Assembly: GCA_008360975.2 (NCBI GenBank)
Contig: CM039184.1
Coordinates: 44,463,797 to 44,527,796, forward strand
Length of the DNA: 64,000 bases
From: Lichenostomus cassidix
Taxonomy: Eukaryota > Chordata > Aves > Passeriformes > Meliphagidae
Direction of reading: 5' to 3'
The notes beneath the pieces were generated by a model. The model was not told the DNA's origin. It did not search any database and saw only the letters and a program-made list of their open reading frames with translations. Positions 46,801 to 60,880 of this stretch are shown here, piece by piece; within the stretch, counting starts at the first letter, position 1; every line of letters begins with the position of its first letter. The position numbers and the translations under genes were made by a program.

Positions 46801-49230
46801 TGCTTCCTTTCCACCCAGACAAAAATATAGTAAACCACCTACATTTTGCAATGGGGCTAAACTGAAACTGCCTGGGTCAGGGGCTTTGTCTTCTTCCTCT
46901 CTCTTTGTGTACACATGTGTGTATGCACACAAATACACCCGGAAGAGTGCAGTGTAGCGGTGATTTTCTCAGTGGTAGGATATAGTTTTGAGAGACAGTC
47001 CAATTTCCACACTGTTTTTCTCAGTTTGAAATCTTTTGTAATTCTCTTTACCAGACTTTTTAGACCTTTATTCTTTCCTCAGTGCCCAGCACAGCTCAAG
47101 CTTTAACCACAGTGGCAACCATTGCCTCCATGAGAGAAGCAACAGCTCTGCGTTAATTTGCTCCCAAGGGTTTCTGAAGACATTTGAGTGATTTGCATCC
47201 TGGCTTTTTCTGAGCATGGATGAAAAGCCAACATTTTTGGAGTCTTTGGTATTGCAGACCGCAAAATGTCCCCCATATGGACCACAGAGGCTCAGGGACA
47301 GAAATGGCACTCTCGTGACATGGTCACTGGGCACCAGTGCCTGTCTCACTCCTCACAGGAGACTGTGGCCAGCCCAGGCACTCCTGCTGGCAACCACGTG
47401 TTTCCCAGGGATGGAGCCAGCAGGCGGCATCTTCAATAGTCCCTGGCACTTATTCATCACATTAATTTGCCCCAGCCTGAATTTGTGCCTCTCAGTGCAC
47501 TGCCCTTCTGAAGAGACAGGAGAGCCTAGCAGGCAGGGGGGATGTTTATAGACATGGATGGGCATTTGTCCAAATGTATAATGCCAGGGTTTAGGTTGTT
47601 AGGATACCTATATAATTAAAAGGGGATTTTATTTTTATATATCTTAATACTTGCCTAAATGCTTACAGCCCCTAAGATTTCTACAAAGACTAACTTAAAA
47701 CATTTTTGCATCGCACATGAAGGCAATCATAGACTTCACAGAAGGGAACATACTCATAAGAATGTCATGATGATCTCTCTTGCGGTGTGTGTCTTCAAAA
47801 ATTTTTGGTAAGACATTTTCTACTTATGCACATTAGTTCAAAAAACTGGTGTCCTGTACCTGGAGTTTCAAAATTAAGAAAGTATTCAAAGACTATTTGT
47901 CTCTGAGAGTTTCAGAATGGTTCCAAACAAAGTTCTCTGAGAAAAGAAACCCAAAATTTGTATTTTTAACATTTTAAGTAATTTTAAAATCTAAGGAAGT
48001 GCAAAATTTAAGGGATAAACTCATTGACTCAGAACCATTAAAAGCTGAACTATGCATAAGAAATATAGATGTCTTCAATTTTTTCCTGCGTAATGAAGTA
48101 AACATCATGCAGCCATAATTCAGCCTGATTGTGTTTTTGTCTCATAATAAGATGCTATTTTTTCCCCAACATCCTAGCATTAGAAACATATACCGAACGT
48201 ATTGCTTAAATTCCCACCAATCTAAATTGCTTGTGTTCCAAAGCTTCATTCTCAGTCAAGAAGCCTAGATTTCTGTGTCCTCGTAGATTTTGATTTTTAT
48301 TATCAAAATTATTTGCACTGAACAAAAACATATACCAAATGCAAATAGCTTGTGGGCTTTACAGATCAGTATGGAGGAAATTCAACATACAATCTGTCTG
48401 TCCAGCTGTAACTTGCTATGTGTTGAAACCTTTATATGCTAAACATATGGTATAGAGTTTAAGTCTTCTCATGCTATGGATAGCACATCTTTGAAGGCGT
48501 GACTTTAAAATGTTCCTCTGCCTGAGAGACTTACCAACGTTCAGCAGCACTCTTTTAACTGATGGTCATCAAGTTTTTACCAGCAAATAAACTGGGAAGG
48601 GGAAGAGGCTCAAGCATGGCATCAGGGTGTTTTACATGCTACAGGGAAAAGCCTATAGACCAGTCAGGGACTGTTTTATGGAAAACCTCAAAAGCTGAGC
48701 AGAGCTGTTGTTTACATACCAAAAGTGTGAATTTTCAAAGGAAAAAAGACACTCAGAAAGTTTCCATTGCTGGAAAGCAAGTTTTCCTTACTGATGCGTT
48801 TGTGCGAGCACAAACACTGCCATGTTGTGCATTTGGAGGTTTTGCAGATCACCCCAACATGAACCTGCTTGCTGAATTTTCTAGCTGAAAATCAGCTTTC
48901 CAAAATCTCTGATTACCCCATGCATCTCTTTATGGGACAGTGTTGCAATGTTACAAGAAATGTCATCTAAAGAGCATAGCGTAATCTTCCATCATAAATT
49001 ATGTTAGTCAGTCTTCTGGAAAGCTGAATTGCCAAGGGCAAAACATCACCTCTCTGCGTCTGTCAAACTGGGGTAATAATAATACTTACCTATATCACAT
49101 GGGTGCATTTAGGATTAAGTACTCCTCTTCATGCCAAGGATTAATTTATCCCATGATATTTGGTGCTGCCACCCATTAGTGGTAATTTGTATAACTAATT
49201 ATTGTGATGCCTGCCTGCCAACGTTTTCAC

Positions 49231-49247
49231 AAACACACACACACACA
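49231..49247. repeat. (CA)n microsatellite, short
   Basis: About seven CA units after AA, in plain intergenic sequence. Confidence 0.85.
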
Positions 49248-50824
49248 GTCTCTATACCAACTTCCTTCCAGAAGACTTTTTGGCACTAGCAAAAGTTCTA
49301 AGCAGAACTTTCCCAGCTAGGTCTCGCTCATGTTTTCTTTATCTTTAAAGCAATCTTGACAGATGAGTCCCCAAGCAGTCTGGGCTATTTGTCCATAAGG
49401 CAAATGTATTTCCTGGTGACATTTTAGGATACACTTTTAGAAAAGGAAGTAGGATGCAGAGAGAACCTGCCCAAAACCAGACTGTGAACCTTTCTAGTCT
49501 AGCTGGTGACATTAGGTTATGGGGTGCAGCTCAATAAGAAGACTGTACTGCTGAGTTGTGTCAGGGCTGAGGTAACACTCACTTCCCCAGGTCAATTGGA
49601 AAATTAATTCCCATTTCCTGAAGTAATTTACAAACTGACTGAAATTGTTAATGTTTAAAGGATTCACCTCCCACAGCTTCAGCAGTATAAATGCCATCTA
49701 AGCTAGAGTGATTCATCCTGTCACAGGGTAAGCATCCAAGACAGGTGAAACAGTCTCTCTGTTGGCTGCAGAAATAAACTGGGGCGGGAGCTTGGCTAGG
49801 ATGTCTAATGTTCAGACAGCCAAAATCAACTGAAATTAATCCAGCTTTAAGATGCTTTTGAAGATGGGAATTAGTTTGTGAAGTCACAGCAGCCTAGAAC
49901 ATCAAAGGTCAGTGAGCACCTCTCTTGGGCTCTTCTCCCAGCTCTGAAAATATTCTCTCTGCATCACATGAAACTCTGGTGCTCAGTGAAAAATGCTTGC
50001 CCGGTTGTATATCTGAAGGTGTAAATACAATGTCCTGTATATAGCACAGCACACTATACTGTTTGCATCCATTAAATCTTTTTCCACTGGAAAACTGACT
50101 CTCTGGCTTTGGATATGCATGATACATAGGAAGGATATCTGCAATCACTCACACAAATGTCCCTATCCTTCTGTTCTTCCTGCTCCCTCCTTACTGTGTC
50201 TCATGTCCAACCAAACTGCACCTTAAACTGGGAAATGACAAGCCATGAAGTATTTTCAATCAGCTAGAATTACGTCTGGGTCTTGAATAACATAAAAGCC
50301 AGAAAAACTGCATTTACTGAAACCTTTTTCTCTGAAAATGTATTAATAATGTATGATCATACTTTGTGGATAATGCAGTAATTGCTTGCTTGATTATGTA
50401 GCCAAAATAATCATTTTCAGAGATGCTTGATTTTTGCCTGGTGACTGCATTTTGTAACATTTTCAGGGCAACAGATGCTCAGCTATTTGTTCTGGTTCAA
50501 AAAACAACCCTAAATTGAAAGTGAATTACTGTAAACCTTCCACAGATATCTAATTTTACTTTAAAAATACATGCAGCCTAAATGGTCTTATACTCAGGAG
50601 GGGGAAATGCACACACAAAGCTCATGTTCAAAGAACTCATCACACAGCAATTAGCATCACACCCTGACAAACCAGACGAATTATGCACCCAGAGAGTACA
50701 CATTCACACATGCACACATGCAAGAACATGTGCTGTCTTTCAAACCTGGTTTTCAAATGTTGATTCTGCTTCTATTCCCTGACATAACAGTATTTTATGT
50801 AAGGTTTTTAAGCATGTGCTTATT

Positions 50825-50930
50825 TCATTAAATAAACAAAGGTAAATAAATAAACATACATAAATTAGGATAAATAAATATATTTAAGTAAAAAAAAACT
50901 AAATAAAAGTTAACAAATAAAAGTTGTGAT
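50825..50930. repeat. TAAA-rich low-complexity tract
   Basis: Interrupted AAATAAATAAA-type repeats with intervening TATATT and poly(A) runs. Several AATAAA hexamers occur simply because of composition and should not be taken as poly(A) signals. Confidence 0.8.
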
Positions 50931-51126
50931 CTTGGCTAGGCTCAAATGCATTTGAAAACGTGTTTGGGTAATGCTTTGGAAAGTAACAGACTATGCAAAA
51001 CCTGGCCTCCGAAATGGAACCAATCCAAACCTATGTCTAGGGATAAAAAAGTAGTAAAAAAAATACTAAAAGTGAAAAACTTATGAAGAAAAGGAAATTT
51101 TGAACTGACTGTTTCCACCAACTTCA

Positions 51127-51250
51127 TACACTCATAGATTCATTGAGGTTAAAAAAGACCTTCAAAACCATCTAGTCCAACTATTAACCCAGCACTGCCA
51201 CGATCACCACTAAATCATGTCTCTAAGTGCCACATGGAGTCTTCTTTGCC
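51127..51250 (-). mobile_element. CR1 LINE 3' end fragment
   Basis: The plus strand reads TCATAGATTCATTGAGGTT, then AAGACCTTCAAAACCATCTA and AACCCAGCACTGCCACGATC, the antisense of a CR1 3'UTR. It then continues CACTAAATCATGTCTCTAAG. About the last 120 bp of a CR1 are present. Confidence 0.75.
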
Positions 51251-54200
51251 CATTATGGTAATTAGTAAATGATCATCATCCTTTATCTCAGCCTATTATT
51301 TTTCCATCTTAATATGTTGCCTCTTGTCAGTACCAGTATGACCAAGGCTTGGTGAAGGTCCCAATTCACAGATCTATGCAGAACAGTATTCTTACCAAGT
51401 GCACAGGTATCTTTTTGCTCTTCAAATTCAAGAGCAAAGCTCCCTGCAGAAGGAGCTTTCCCACCTCTGGTGTGGTGCCATGCAGCAAGAGCATCAAGGA
51501 GAGCATGCTCCTCATGGGCAAAGCCCAAACAGAGAGGGCATCCACTCTCATGCCAAGGGACAGCATGGCTACTGTGTCATCTGATGAAGCTGAGCCTCCC
51601 ACTACAGGCATTGCTGCCCCAAGGAGGAGGCTATTTGGAAATCAGATCTCACCATGGACTGTTGATTTTTTAATTGAATGCTGAGAACTCCTGTTCTTGG
51701 TTTTGCAAGCTACTTTTTATTAAACAACGAAGTGCTTTATTTTTTGCATAGATATGGGTACATTGTTTTCTAGGTGTCTTATCCCTCGTTCAAACACATT
51801 TTCACTATGGGCAGGCCTGGGGTAGGAGGCAATTTAGTGCTTGGGAAGAGAGTAGTGACCAGAGGTAGCCAGCAGTGTAAATGGGCTCCCTTCTACTCAA
51901 TCCCACTTACCAGATCCTCATTCAGGGTGCTGCAATTAGATGAAGTAATGTCTGAAACTAAAAGAGGAGGGAGAATGATCTTTTCTAGGATTAGTTTTGT
52001 AAATAAGACATTGGAATGAACGCAAAGCGATGTTGCACTGAAGAGGAAAATAGAATAAAGAAGTGGCCAATCTTGTTGGTGATAGACTACTTAAGATCTC
52101 TTTCTAAACAGGAACTTGGGGTGGAAAAGGAGAAGAAAACTTCCCATAAGGTATGGTTGGTCATGGCATGCAGACTAAAGATAAGAGCATCAAAAAGAGA
52201 ATCTGTGTTCAGCAGGTGGAAGAGGTCAGTGCTCAGAAATAACGCTGACATTTCACGTGGGAGGCACTGAGGAGACACTCTCAGCCCCGCTCCTGTGGGC
52301 ACCTCTCCCAGCCAGTTGGCATTGTCTCCTCCTTGTGCTGCCTCTGCCCAGTCCACTGAAGACATGGGAAAGATATCAATAATAATGCTAAATCCTGGGA
52401 GAGAAGCTTAAGTAAAAGAAATAGTAAGGGTAATCTAAGTAGCTATTAACCACCTCATTTAAGGGGTAATTTTGCAGTCATTATCTATCTGATTTAGAAT
52501 CTTAGAATACAATTAATACAGTTTAAAAATATTCCCTGATTGATCTACCTCCAACCACTGCCACAGGTCACTGTTCCCTGAAAAATAAGCAAATGCAGGT
52601 TAAGGAGCAAACCAGGAGGCAAGAGATATGATACTTCTTCATTTCAGCTGGTTCTTCATACCATGCAGTACGAAATCCTACCTGCCCAAGGAAGGATCAG
52701 ATGCTGGTTTGTGTGGTGCCTAAGCATGAACTGAAACCTTCTTTAAACAAAACATAATGGCAACTACCTCTGTTTCAATAAGGCCCTTAATGGAATGGTA
52801 CAAGCATCAATGTTAGACCTGGGTTTATTTAATATATTTCATTATTCATGATCTAGAATTTTACAAAGGATTAAATTAATTACAGCTGCAGAACAAACAA
52901 AACTGGAAGGTACATACTATGTTGCTGCCAGTAGTTAAACTATTTCTCTGGCAGGAAGATTTTTATTCCCTTCCAGCCAAAAATAGCTATGCAATTACCC
53001 CAGATTACTCTATCACCCTGTCCTGGGAGCAACTCCTTCAGGCAGTAGAGCTGGGTGCCATCACTCTCCCAAGGGAGATGTATGTCTGACGGCAGTGCCT
53101 GTGCCAGACTGCCTCAGGAGCTTGTTCAGAATGCGTGGACAAAATAGCACAGAACTCATGCCTTCCACACATTTAGCCTATCTACTTTTATCCTTTCTAT
53201 ATACTTCTTCCCACATACTTCTGTGGTAGGCACGGAGGAGAAGAGCAGCTGCTCAAGGGCTACAGGTGGGTGCTGGAATGCACTGGTAAGGATGTAATGA
53301 AGAAGATGCTTTGGCAGGAGCAATCCTAGTAACAGTGAGTATCCTCAGAAGCAAACAGTTAGTTTAGCAAGTTGCATCTGTAGGCATTTAGTAAAATAGT
53401 TTTCTTGACAGACTTCTCAAAAATAATCAGATCTTTTCTCATGACAAAAGGCCTCTTGACAGCAAGAATAAAAATGCTGCACAAAGGATAGGTGAAAGAA
53501 TAATGCAAATTCTAAGGTATTTCTTCTTCTTGTAAAGTCTCCACGGTTAGTCTGTCATGCATAGTCATGTCATAATATGCATAATATGCATAAGTCATAA
53601 TGCATAGACGTAGAGCTGGCTGTCACAGCAGCCCTGTACAGCCCACTTTCTACATTTGGGGTAAAATTCTAACATCTATTTCAAAAGAATTACAGTGAGT
53701 CTGTCTGCTTGGAAGTGATAGACTTTCTGAAGCCGTACGGTTGTTCAGGAATGGTCTTTTCAAGTTCAGCATATACTTAGGAGAGAGGTTTTGGACATTA
53801 TTAAACAAAATGAACCATATTCATATGGTGTTTATAAAATACACTTGGTTGTTATTTCCCATTGCAGCAGATGGTACCCAAAATAAGAAATGACCTGGAA
53901 CCTCATTACCAACTGTATCAAGTCTGCAAGTCTGCACAACACTGCTCAGGGAAGTAGGAAAATATTTGACTCATTTTCTTTTCAAGAAGGCTTTTCCTAC
54001 TTTTGGGGTCTTAAAAAGAAACTTAGTGGAAAAGTTTCATCACAAATATTCACTATGACACTGGGAAGGACAGAAAGTTAGAAGAAATATCCAGCCTTGT
54101 GGTGCAGAGTATCAAACATCGGTCACTGCTTTGTGTTAAGAAAATACATCCTCACCATGAGACAGCTATTCCCAACATGCAGGTGATGGGCTACTTGTTT

Positions 54201-57200
54201 CCAACCTCCCCTGAAGCAGCTGCTGTGGCTGTTGTCCAAGACTTCAATGCTAAATACTAGAATTAATTTTCCGGGGAAACAGCTGAAGTCTCTATAGATG
54301 ATCAACTTTGAGGCTGGATTTCCCCATGTTTGGGCTCTGTTTTGGGTGTCTGACACCCCAGTCTCAGTATGGCTCTTACAACTCATTCTTATTGCAGGGC
54401 TCCTTCACTCCTGCAAACTGCTGCTGTGTTGCCTTCCCTATTCACAAGTGTTTGCAAAAAGTCTGTCCTGGCCTCCCCACTGAAGGGAGGACCTCAGGCT
54501 ACACTGGATTGCACAGCAGGTACAACTGCCCCTGAGAGGCTCAGCCCAGCCCAGCCAGTCAGCTCTGACATCCCTAAGTTTGGCTTTCCTGCCTCCTCTC
54601 CTTCCCACTCATCGATGAATTAAGCGATTCCAAATTTTGATATGAATTTGAACCTAGAAAAACGTGTGCCAGTGTGCAATCCATGTTTAATGTGCCACCG
54701 GAAAAATTACTCTTTTTAATTTAAAAGACCCATTTACTTGATGGCTGAGCTCTTTACTTTTCACTGGAGGAAGAGACATCCCCAGAAGATAACAATGCTT
54801 CAGTGAAGGGAAGCTGGTTTTAGCCTGTTTTTTAAAACTTCCACTGAGCCCCAGAGGCTGCTTTTTTGTCACGGAGGAGAAACAAAACAGTTTTTGTTCA
54901 AGTTTCTTGTGCAAAGGAGCAGATACATTTCCTTCTCCAGCTGATATGCTGTAGATCAGCTTTAACCATATTAGCAGGTATTGCTGCTCTTAGGCTTGTA
55001 TGTAACCACAGACTAAAATTTGGGTTCCAAACAATCTAGATAGCTCATCATATGACTCTAATGATCTCACAGCACAGCACAAGCATTCTCTGTGCCATCT
55101 TCTTTGCTCTAGAACTGGCTGCACACAAGTGCAAAACTACAACTTTTTCCTATCTGTTCTTGCACTGGAAGGAGAAAGCTTGGGTGGACAGGCAAGGTGT
55201 TCTGATACTCATCCACAGTTCTAATTTGTGCATATCCATGGGCCTGGGTGTAAATCAGGCTCTGCTTCAGAGAGGCTTTTGATATCAGAAGAAGAAATCT
55301 TGAAAAGATGATGAATCTGCACGCGCTCTCTGGGCTGGTGACACCAGCCACGTGTGTTGCTCCACAAGACTTGTGGGCATCAGGCCAGAAAACATCCTCG
55401 GTGATTTTATTTCTGAAAACATTTATCTTGTCATTTAAGTGGTTCCTTGGACTGTTCACTTACTAGACAGTAAATGAAAGCATCAAAATTCTTACTTTTC
55501 AACCACTTACCAGATATTTTCTTTGTCATTTGTAACTACATTACTAATGATTCTGTAACATATATTGAAAAATACTTTGACCTTCTATCAAGACCCTCAT
55601 CTTTCTCTCCTTGACTCTGAACTAAGGGTGAAGTGTAAGGAAGCAGGTATGATGTTTTCAATCTGAATTATTTTCTGCCATGAAAAACATGACAAAACAT
55701 GGTTCTTCTTCAGCCCTCCCTTCCCTCCCCTCCTTCCATTCAGGGGGAAGGTGAAATGCTCTTTGCTTTGAACAAATGACAAGAGCAGGTCCAAAACAGT
55801 GTCACATGGTCATTCACACAGGCATTGCTTGGAGCAGAGCAGACAGTGCTGCTCTGATCCCAAGGAGGTAGACCCATCTATCACTTGTGCTTGGAAGAGT
55901 GCCAGGGTGGTGATGAGCACACATGACCGTCACACGGCCTCAGGATCCTACGTAACTGCAACAATAGCTTACAAAGATGATTCAAAGGAGATTTGTTCCT
56001 AAAGCCATTTAAAGAAGAGGCCAGAGGGGCTTGGGTTAAACAGTGCTGTCTGCTCCAGCAGTGCATTTGCCTGCAGGACAGTGCTTGCTGCAGCTACAGC
56101 CCTACAGCAACACACACAGAGCCCAAAGAGGGAGCTGAGCCTCCCTCCTGCTAGAGAAAGGCCTTGAGCACTTTGCCTAAAACCAGGATCCTTTCCAGTG
56201 CTGTACTCCTTCACAGAAAAATCAAAAATATTGAACGCTGCAAGAGCTGAGGGTGGCAAGGCAACTTCATTGCAGAGCAATTAAAAAAAAATAGAATTAA
56301 AAAGAAAAGACAGATGAAAGATCCTAAAATACATTTTTTTCATTCCAGCTCTTTGGGGCAGAGGCTGTAAAGAAGCAGGTAATATTCTTCCTTTGGGATT
56401 AACCAAAGAGTAACAGAGGCTAGTTGAGAAGCAAATCCTCTGGGTTTACTCCTCAGTGCTAGAGAAATTCCTGTCTCCTGTCAGGTGCTGGTGGCTTCTT
56501 TGCAAGTGGCCAGTGAGATACAGTGCAGATGTTCTTCTTCACCCTAGAGGTGCCATATGTGGCTCCACAGAGAAGCTGGCTGGTGAGAGCTGGTGGGGAT
56601 GTTCATCCCCATAGTGGAATCCCAGTACTGCTGCTGCCTTGGTCCTGCTGGTGCATCCCACAAGGAACCACAGAGAGAGTGCAGGCAGTGTAACACTACT
56701 CGCAGTCAGTGAAGGAATCTTGAAAGAATGTTTTTTTGATAAAAAAAAGATTGTTTTGTTCTTCCATTCAAGAGATCAAAATCAGTTTGGTTCTTTTTCC
56801 TGCAACCTTACATATGAGACTCAAAACAACTGCTGCCATTCAGAGGGGTCTGAGAAATGCTAGGAAATCTCTCAGGAGCTGACACTTGATGGCCGGATGG
56901 GATGCAACAAGGCACTGGTCAGCCATGTCCTCTGCCTCCAGCTGGAGCTACCTCCCTGTAACACAGGGATCCACTTCCAAACAGTAACTCCCTACTACCA
57001 GTCTCAGGTGCTCCCTGGTAATGCCCCAGGCCTCTGAAACCTCCAGCAGCTTAACTGTGAATTTCTGAAAAGCAGTTATAGTCCTTGTGTTCTATTAATT
57101 CCCTGGGGACTGAGGGGTTACCAGTACTGCTCATATTTTTGTTTTCTCCATGCCCCAAAATGCTAGAAGCTCTAAAAGAAAAAAAAACCCATCAAAAGTT

Positions 57201-59989
57201 AGATAACTAATTGTAGTGAAGCTATTTGATTTTATCCTACTTATTTCATTTCATCAACATTAGTTCAAAGGATGCTGAAAAATGTCCTCTACAAACACTT
57301 GTTTTCATTATTAAAAGAGAATGTATTGTAAAACAGAATTCCCCACCACTACCCTTTTTAGTGTCAGTTTTCTCAGACTGAACAGCTAAAATGTATTACA
57401 CCAGTAATTTCTCCCTCCTCCCTCAAAACAAAACCATTGCAAACACCAGGATTAGAGAGGACACCTTTACAGGCCTGACTTAGGAAGGGATAAAGCCAAT
57501 ATTTCTTCCTCTGCTGCAGCCAGGCTTGACCATGTGCTGGTATCCAGCCTGAGAGGCTTGCTGGGATTCTGCCACTCTTAGCAATGCAGCAACTCCAGGC
57601 TGTCCTCAGACAGCAGGGACTGAGCAGCTACTTACTGCTTTTGATGCAGCATTTGCCACTTTTGATCTACTGTTTCTAGTCCAAGAAGTCCTTCCCTGGG
57701 TACTTTGGTTCAGAGACATCCTATCGACCAGAGTGACTTAAAACCCAAAACGTTACAGAAGAATGCTGAAAATTTCAAACAGTGCTAATTTCTGGATGTA
57801 ACTAGCTAATGTTTAGTCCCAGCAAAAGAAGAAAAATGCAAACAGCTTTTAAATGAAAAATGGCTGAAGAGGAAAATACAAAAATGCTTTCATCTCATAA
57901 ATAAATTTGAATCGACTTTGCTATTTTAACTTGAAAATGCCAAAACCAGCATCTGTGAGGTTGCAATTGCCCTTTTTTAAATGCACTGCTGTGAGGAATT
58001 GATTTTATTTTAAAATATTAATGCCTCAACATTGTTTAATTTTGTTTCTTGAACTGTGGGTTGTGAATCTGGTATTTGATATCGAATGGAAAAGTACCAG
58101 AAGGACACAGGCCTTGGCAGTAACAGCATGTGCAGCACATGCACGGAAAGGCTGTGTTGCTGGGCAATCCCCCTGGAGGGGAGCAGAGGAGCTCTCTCTG
58201 AAGTGGGCACCCTCTAGGCAATAGAGAAGGCTTCTAGCTCTGGGGGGATTTTCCTGGCAGCCATCCAGTGGAAAAGAAAGCCTCCACCACTGGGCTGTGA
58301 GCAACTCTTTTTCCCTCTCTACCTCTGATTCTTTTCTCCTTTTCCTTCCTTTGCTTCTGCTTTTTCTATCCTCCTTGGATAGGTCCACGTATTTCTCCCC
58401 ATCAAGAAACAGTTCACAGATACAATACTGACCTTGCCTGTGTTTAATTTCGCCCTAGGAATCTGTTTATAAGAATCCCTTGCAGATCCCTGTAGTGGAA
58501 CACAACTGCACGGGCCAGACGCATGAGGAGTGTCTTTCACTCCTCACATCCCCAATCTGACAGGCAGCTAGATCCAGGTCAGCTGTCCTGCTCAGCAGCT
58601 CTCCTCCCTCCCACCCTGTGCAGGCAAGTCAAACGTTGCATAACTTTTCAGTCACCAAAAGCGAGTGAGTGCAGTGCTACTAAGCCAACTTACTTTCTGA
58701 TGGCCACATCACCTCCACCCAAACCCACACATTAAGAGCAAGGCCCCCTGCTCAGTCATGGCATTTGAATCAGTCAAAAACACATATGGTATATTTCACA
58801 GAAGTGCAGCCAGCCACTAGCACTCCTACATCACAAAACGTACAAATTGTGGGGCAGCCAAAGTTTATTTTGCACTTTCTGCAGCTCGAGAAAGTCCTGG
58901 GTACAACTTCTGCTACACTCTAATGTGTACTGGTCTAGAAGGGAAACTACATACTGTGCTTTCCCGTGTGGTGACCTGATGGCTGGATAACACTAAATGT
59001 ACCATGCAAAGCCCTTATCTGATGCTGCTGACACTGCTTAGTGGAAAGCACACGCTCAAAGCCCAGAGGGCCCTTTGGGGTATACTGGTTTCTGCTGCCT
59101 GTCACAACCTAGCTAAAATGATTTCTAGGGCACAGACAGAAAAATCAAGTGACTGGAGCTATTGCTGCTAGTAAATAATCTCTGCTGCCTGGTGGGAACT
59201 GACAGATAATTATCCTCACCAAGAGAAATGAATGATAATCAATTTAAGAAATATGGACAATCTTTCAGGAAACATAGCCTCAGAGCAATTTCTGGACAGA
59301 AAATTACTAGTTACAGCATAATCGTCTAAGAACTTAGCGCACAGGAAACATGGCAATTGAAGGTCATCTTCAACCATTACTCATAGTTACAGAAGTTTCT
59401 GGGAACCACAGCTGAACTGTAGAGTAGATTATCACATTTTTGTTACAACTTCAGTTCTAAACCAGAACCTTAGAAATTTATGCAATTGTTCCTTCTCTGT
59501 TGAGACTCAGACCTCCTTACAGGACAACTAGGAAATTTCCTAATCCATGTACCAGAAGAGGGAAATATTTCACTCAGTTTCAGCCTACAACACACTAGAA
59601 CTAAGGATGCTGTTCTCCAACTTTTCCAGTGATCACTGCAAACACTTTGGTCCAAAGTATGAATGGTCATTCCCTGGTGACTTGGCCCAGAAACATTGTC
59701 TCCATTTGCCTTCCCAGAGACCTGTAGAGATGTGAAGAACCAGAAACAAAAAAAATCTTGTGGTGTGATGCATATGATACTGATGTCTAGCTCCATGTAT
59801 ACCCCAGCGTTTCCATAATCATTCCTCTTCTCTCGCTCAGAGCACACAAGTATTTACTTTTCTAGATAGCAAAGGAAACAGCAGACAAGTCCTTCTCTAA
59901 TGTACAGTGTAAGGGGTGTATTTTCTTTTCTACTTTTGGCCAAGTGCACGTTACAGCTGAGATTCTCCAAAGTGCCCTTGGCTAATTGC
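51251..59989. other. Intergenic DNA, no gene seen
   Basis: No supported gene. Overlapping frames of 81-111 codons occur on both strands at 51283-51684; they have no recognised domain and mutual overlap argues against coding. A short tandem repeat of CATAATATG lies at 53571-53588. No interspersed repeat was recognised. Confidence 0.55.
53556..53607. repeat. Short AT-rich tandem repeat (CATAATATG and variants)
   Basis: CATAATATG is repeated at 53571-53588, flanked by degenerate GCATAGTCATGT and GCATAAGTCATAATGCAT copies. Confidence 0.75.
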
Positions 59990-60295
59990 AAAACCACAGA
60001 AGGGGTCAGGTTGGAGGGCAGGTCATCTGGCCCAACTCCCCTGCTCAACAAGGGACACCTTAAGCCCATTGCCCGGGACCATGTCCACATGGTTTTTGAT
60101 TATCTCCAAGCATAGAGACCCCATAATTTCTGGGATAATCTGTGCTAGTGCTTAGTCACCCTTAGTTTCCTGATGTTGAGGGAAACTTAATTTCCATGCA
60201 TGCCCAGTGCCTCTGGTCCTGTCACTGGGCACCGCTGTGAAGAGCCTGAACCAGTGTTCTGCACCCTCCCTTCAGACACTTGGTCCATGACAATC
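59990..60295 (-). mobile_element. CR1 LINE 3' end fragment, about 300 bp
   Basis: The plus strand runs through the antisense CR1 3' region: GGTCATCTGGCCCAACTCCC, CACCTTAAGCCCATTGCCC, then GATTATCTCCAAGC and CTGTCACTGGGCACC. The terminal CATAGAAT-type repeats are reduced to ACCACAGAAGG. A different CR1 lineage from the copy at 15573-15690, judged by the tail sequence. Confidence 0.75.
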
Positions 60296-60849
60296 CACGG
60301 TCCCAATGGTCCATGCTGGTAACACGGTGCTGGCTGCTCTTCATATCTGAGTACAGTAATGCTTTGAAGGGCAGATAAAGTACATATTAAATGTGAATAT
60401 GTGCTTTTCCATGAAAGCTATTGCTTAGAACTGGCACAATAAAATAATTCAGAGGGAAATGGGCTGTTGGACCATGAGCAGGAATGGAGGCAGTAATCAC
60501 TGGGAGCCTTGTAAATAGGAGAAGATTTTTTTCAGAAAGCAGAGATGCAATATCCTAGGGTGTTTCAGAATGGGAAATAAACATTTCAGGAAAATAAAAT
60601 TAATGATGTGCTAACCAAATAAATACATAAAATAGGTCCTCTGGCTACACTAAATGAGAACTCACAAATTATTTATAAGTTTAGCTACAGGAATCCCTCA
60701 GTATGAACTCTTCTTGAATGTGGGGGTGGACAAAACAGGAAAAAAAATGGTGCCAAATCAGACACCATCTTGGTATCTTCTAAATAGTTATTAAAAACAA
60801 TGACAAAGCCAATTGTAACAAACCTTTTACCACATGGATCCTGAGGTAT

Positions 60850-60880
60850 AATTATAACCTAACAAAATTAGGTTATAATT
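60850..60880. repeat. Perfect inverted repeat (13-bp arms, 5-nt loop)
   Basis: AATTATAACCTAA at 60850-60862 and TTAGGTTATAATT at 60868-60880, separated by CAAAA. All 13 positions pair. It is AT-rich and lacks a U-run characteristic of a bacterial terminator; its meaning in vertebrate DNA is unknown. Confidence 0.9.

Larger units (their letters stand above)
46801..51126. other. Intergenic DNA, no gene seen
   Basis: No supported gene. Contents: a short CA microsatellite at 49231-49247 and a TAAA-rich low-complexity stretch at about 50825-50930. Open frames up to 111 codons show no known domain. Confidence 0.6.

Noticed and set aside
50825..50930. Multiple AATAAA hexamers as a gene 3' end
   Set aside because: They are the by-product of a TAAA-rich low-complexity tract; no gene leads into it.
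51283..51684. Overlapping frames of 81-111 codons on both strands right of a CR1 end
   Set aside because: Both strands are open at once over the same bases, no family is recognised, and no start or poly(A) context fits a gene.
60850..60880. Inverted repeat as a microRNA precursor or terminator
   Set aside because: The arms are only 13 bp, far shorter than a microRNA hairpin, and bacterial-type terminators do not apply to this genome.
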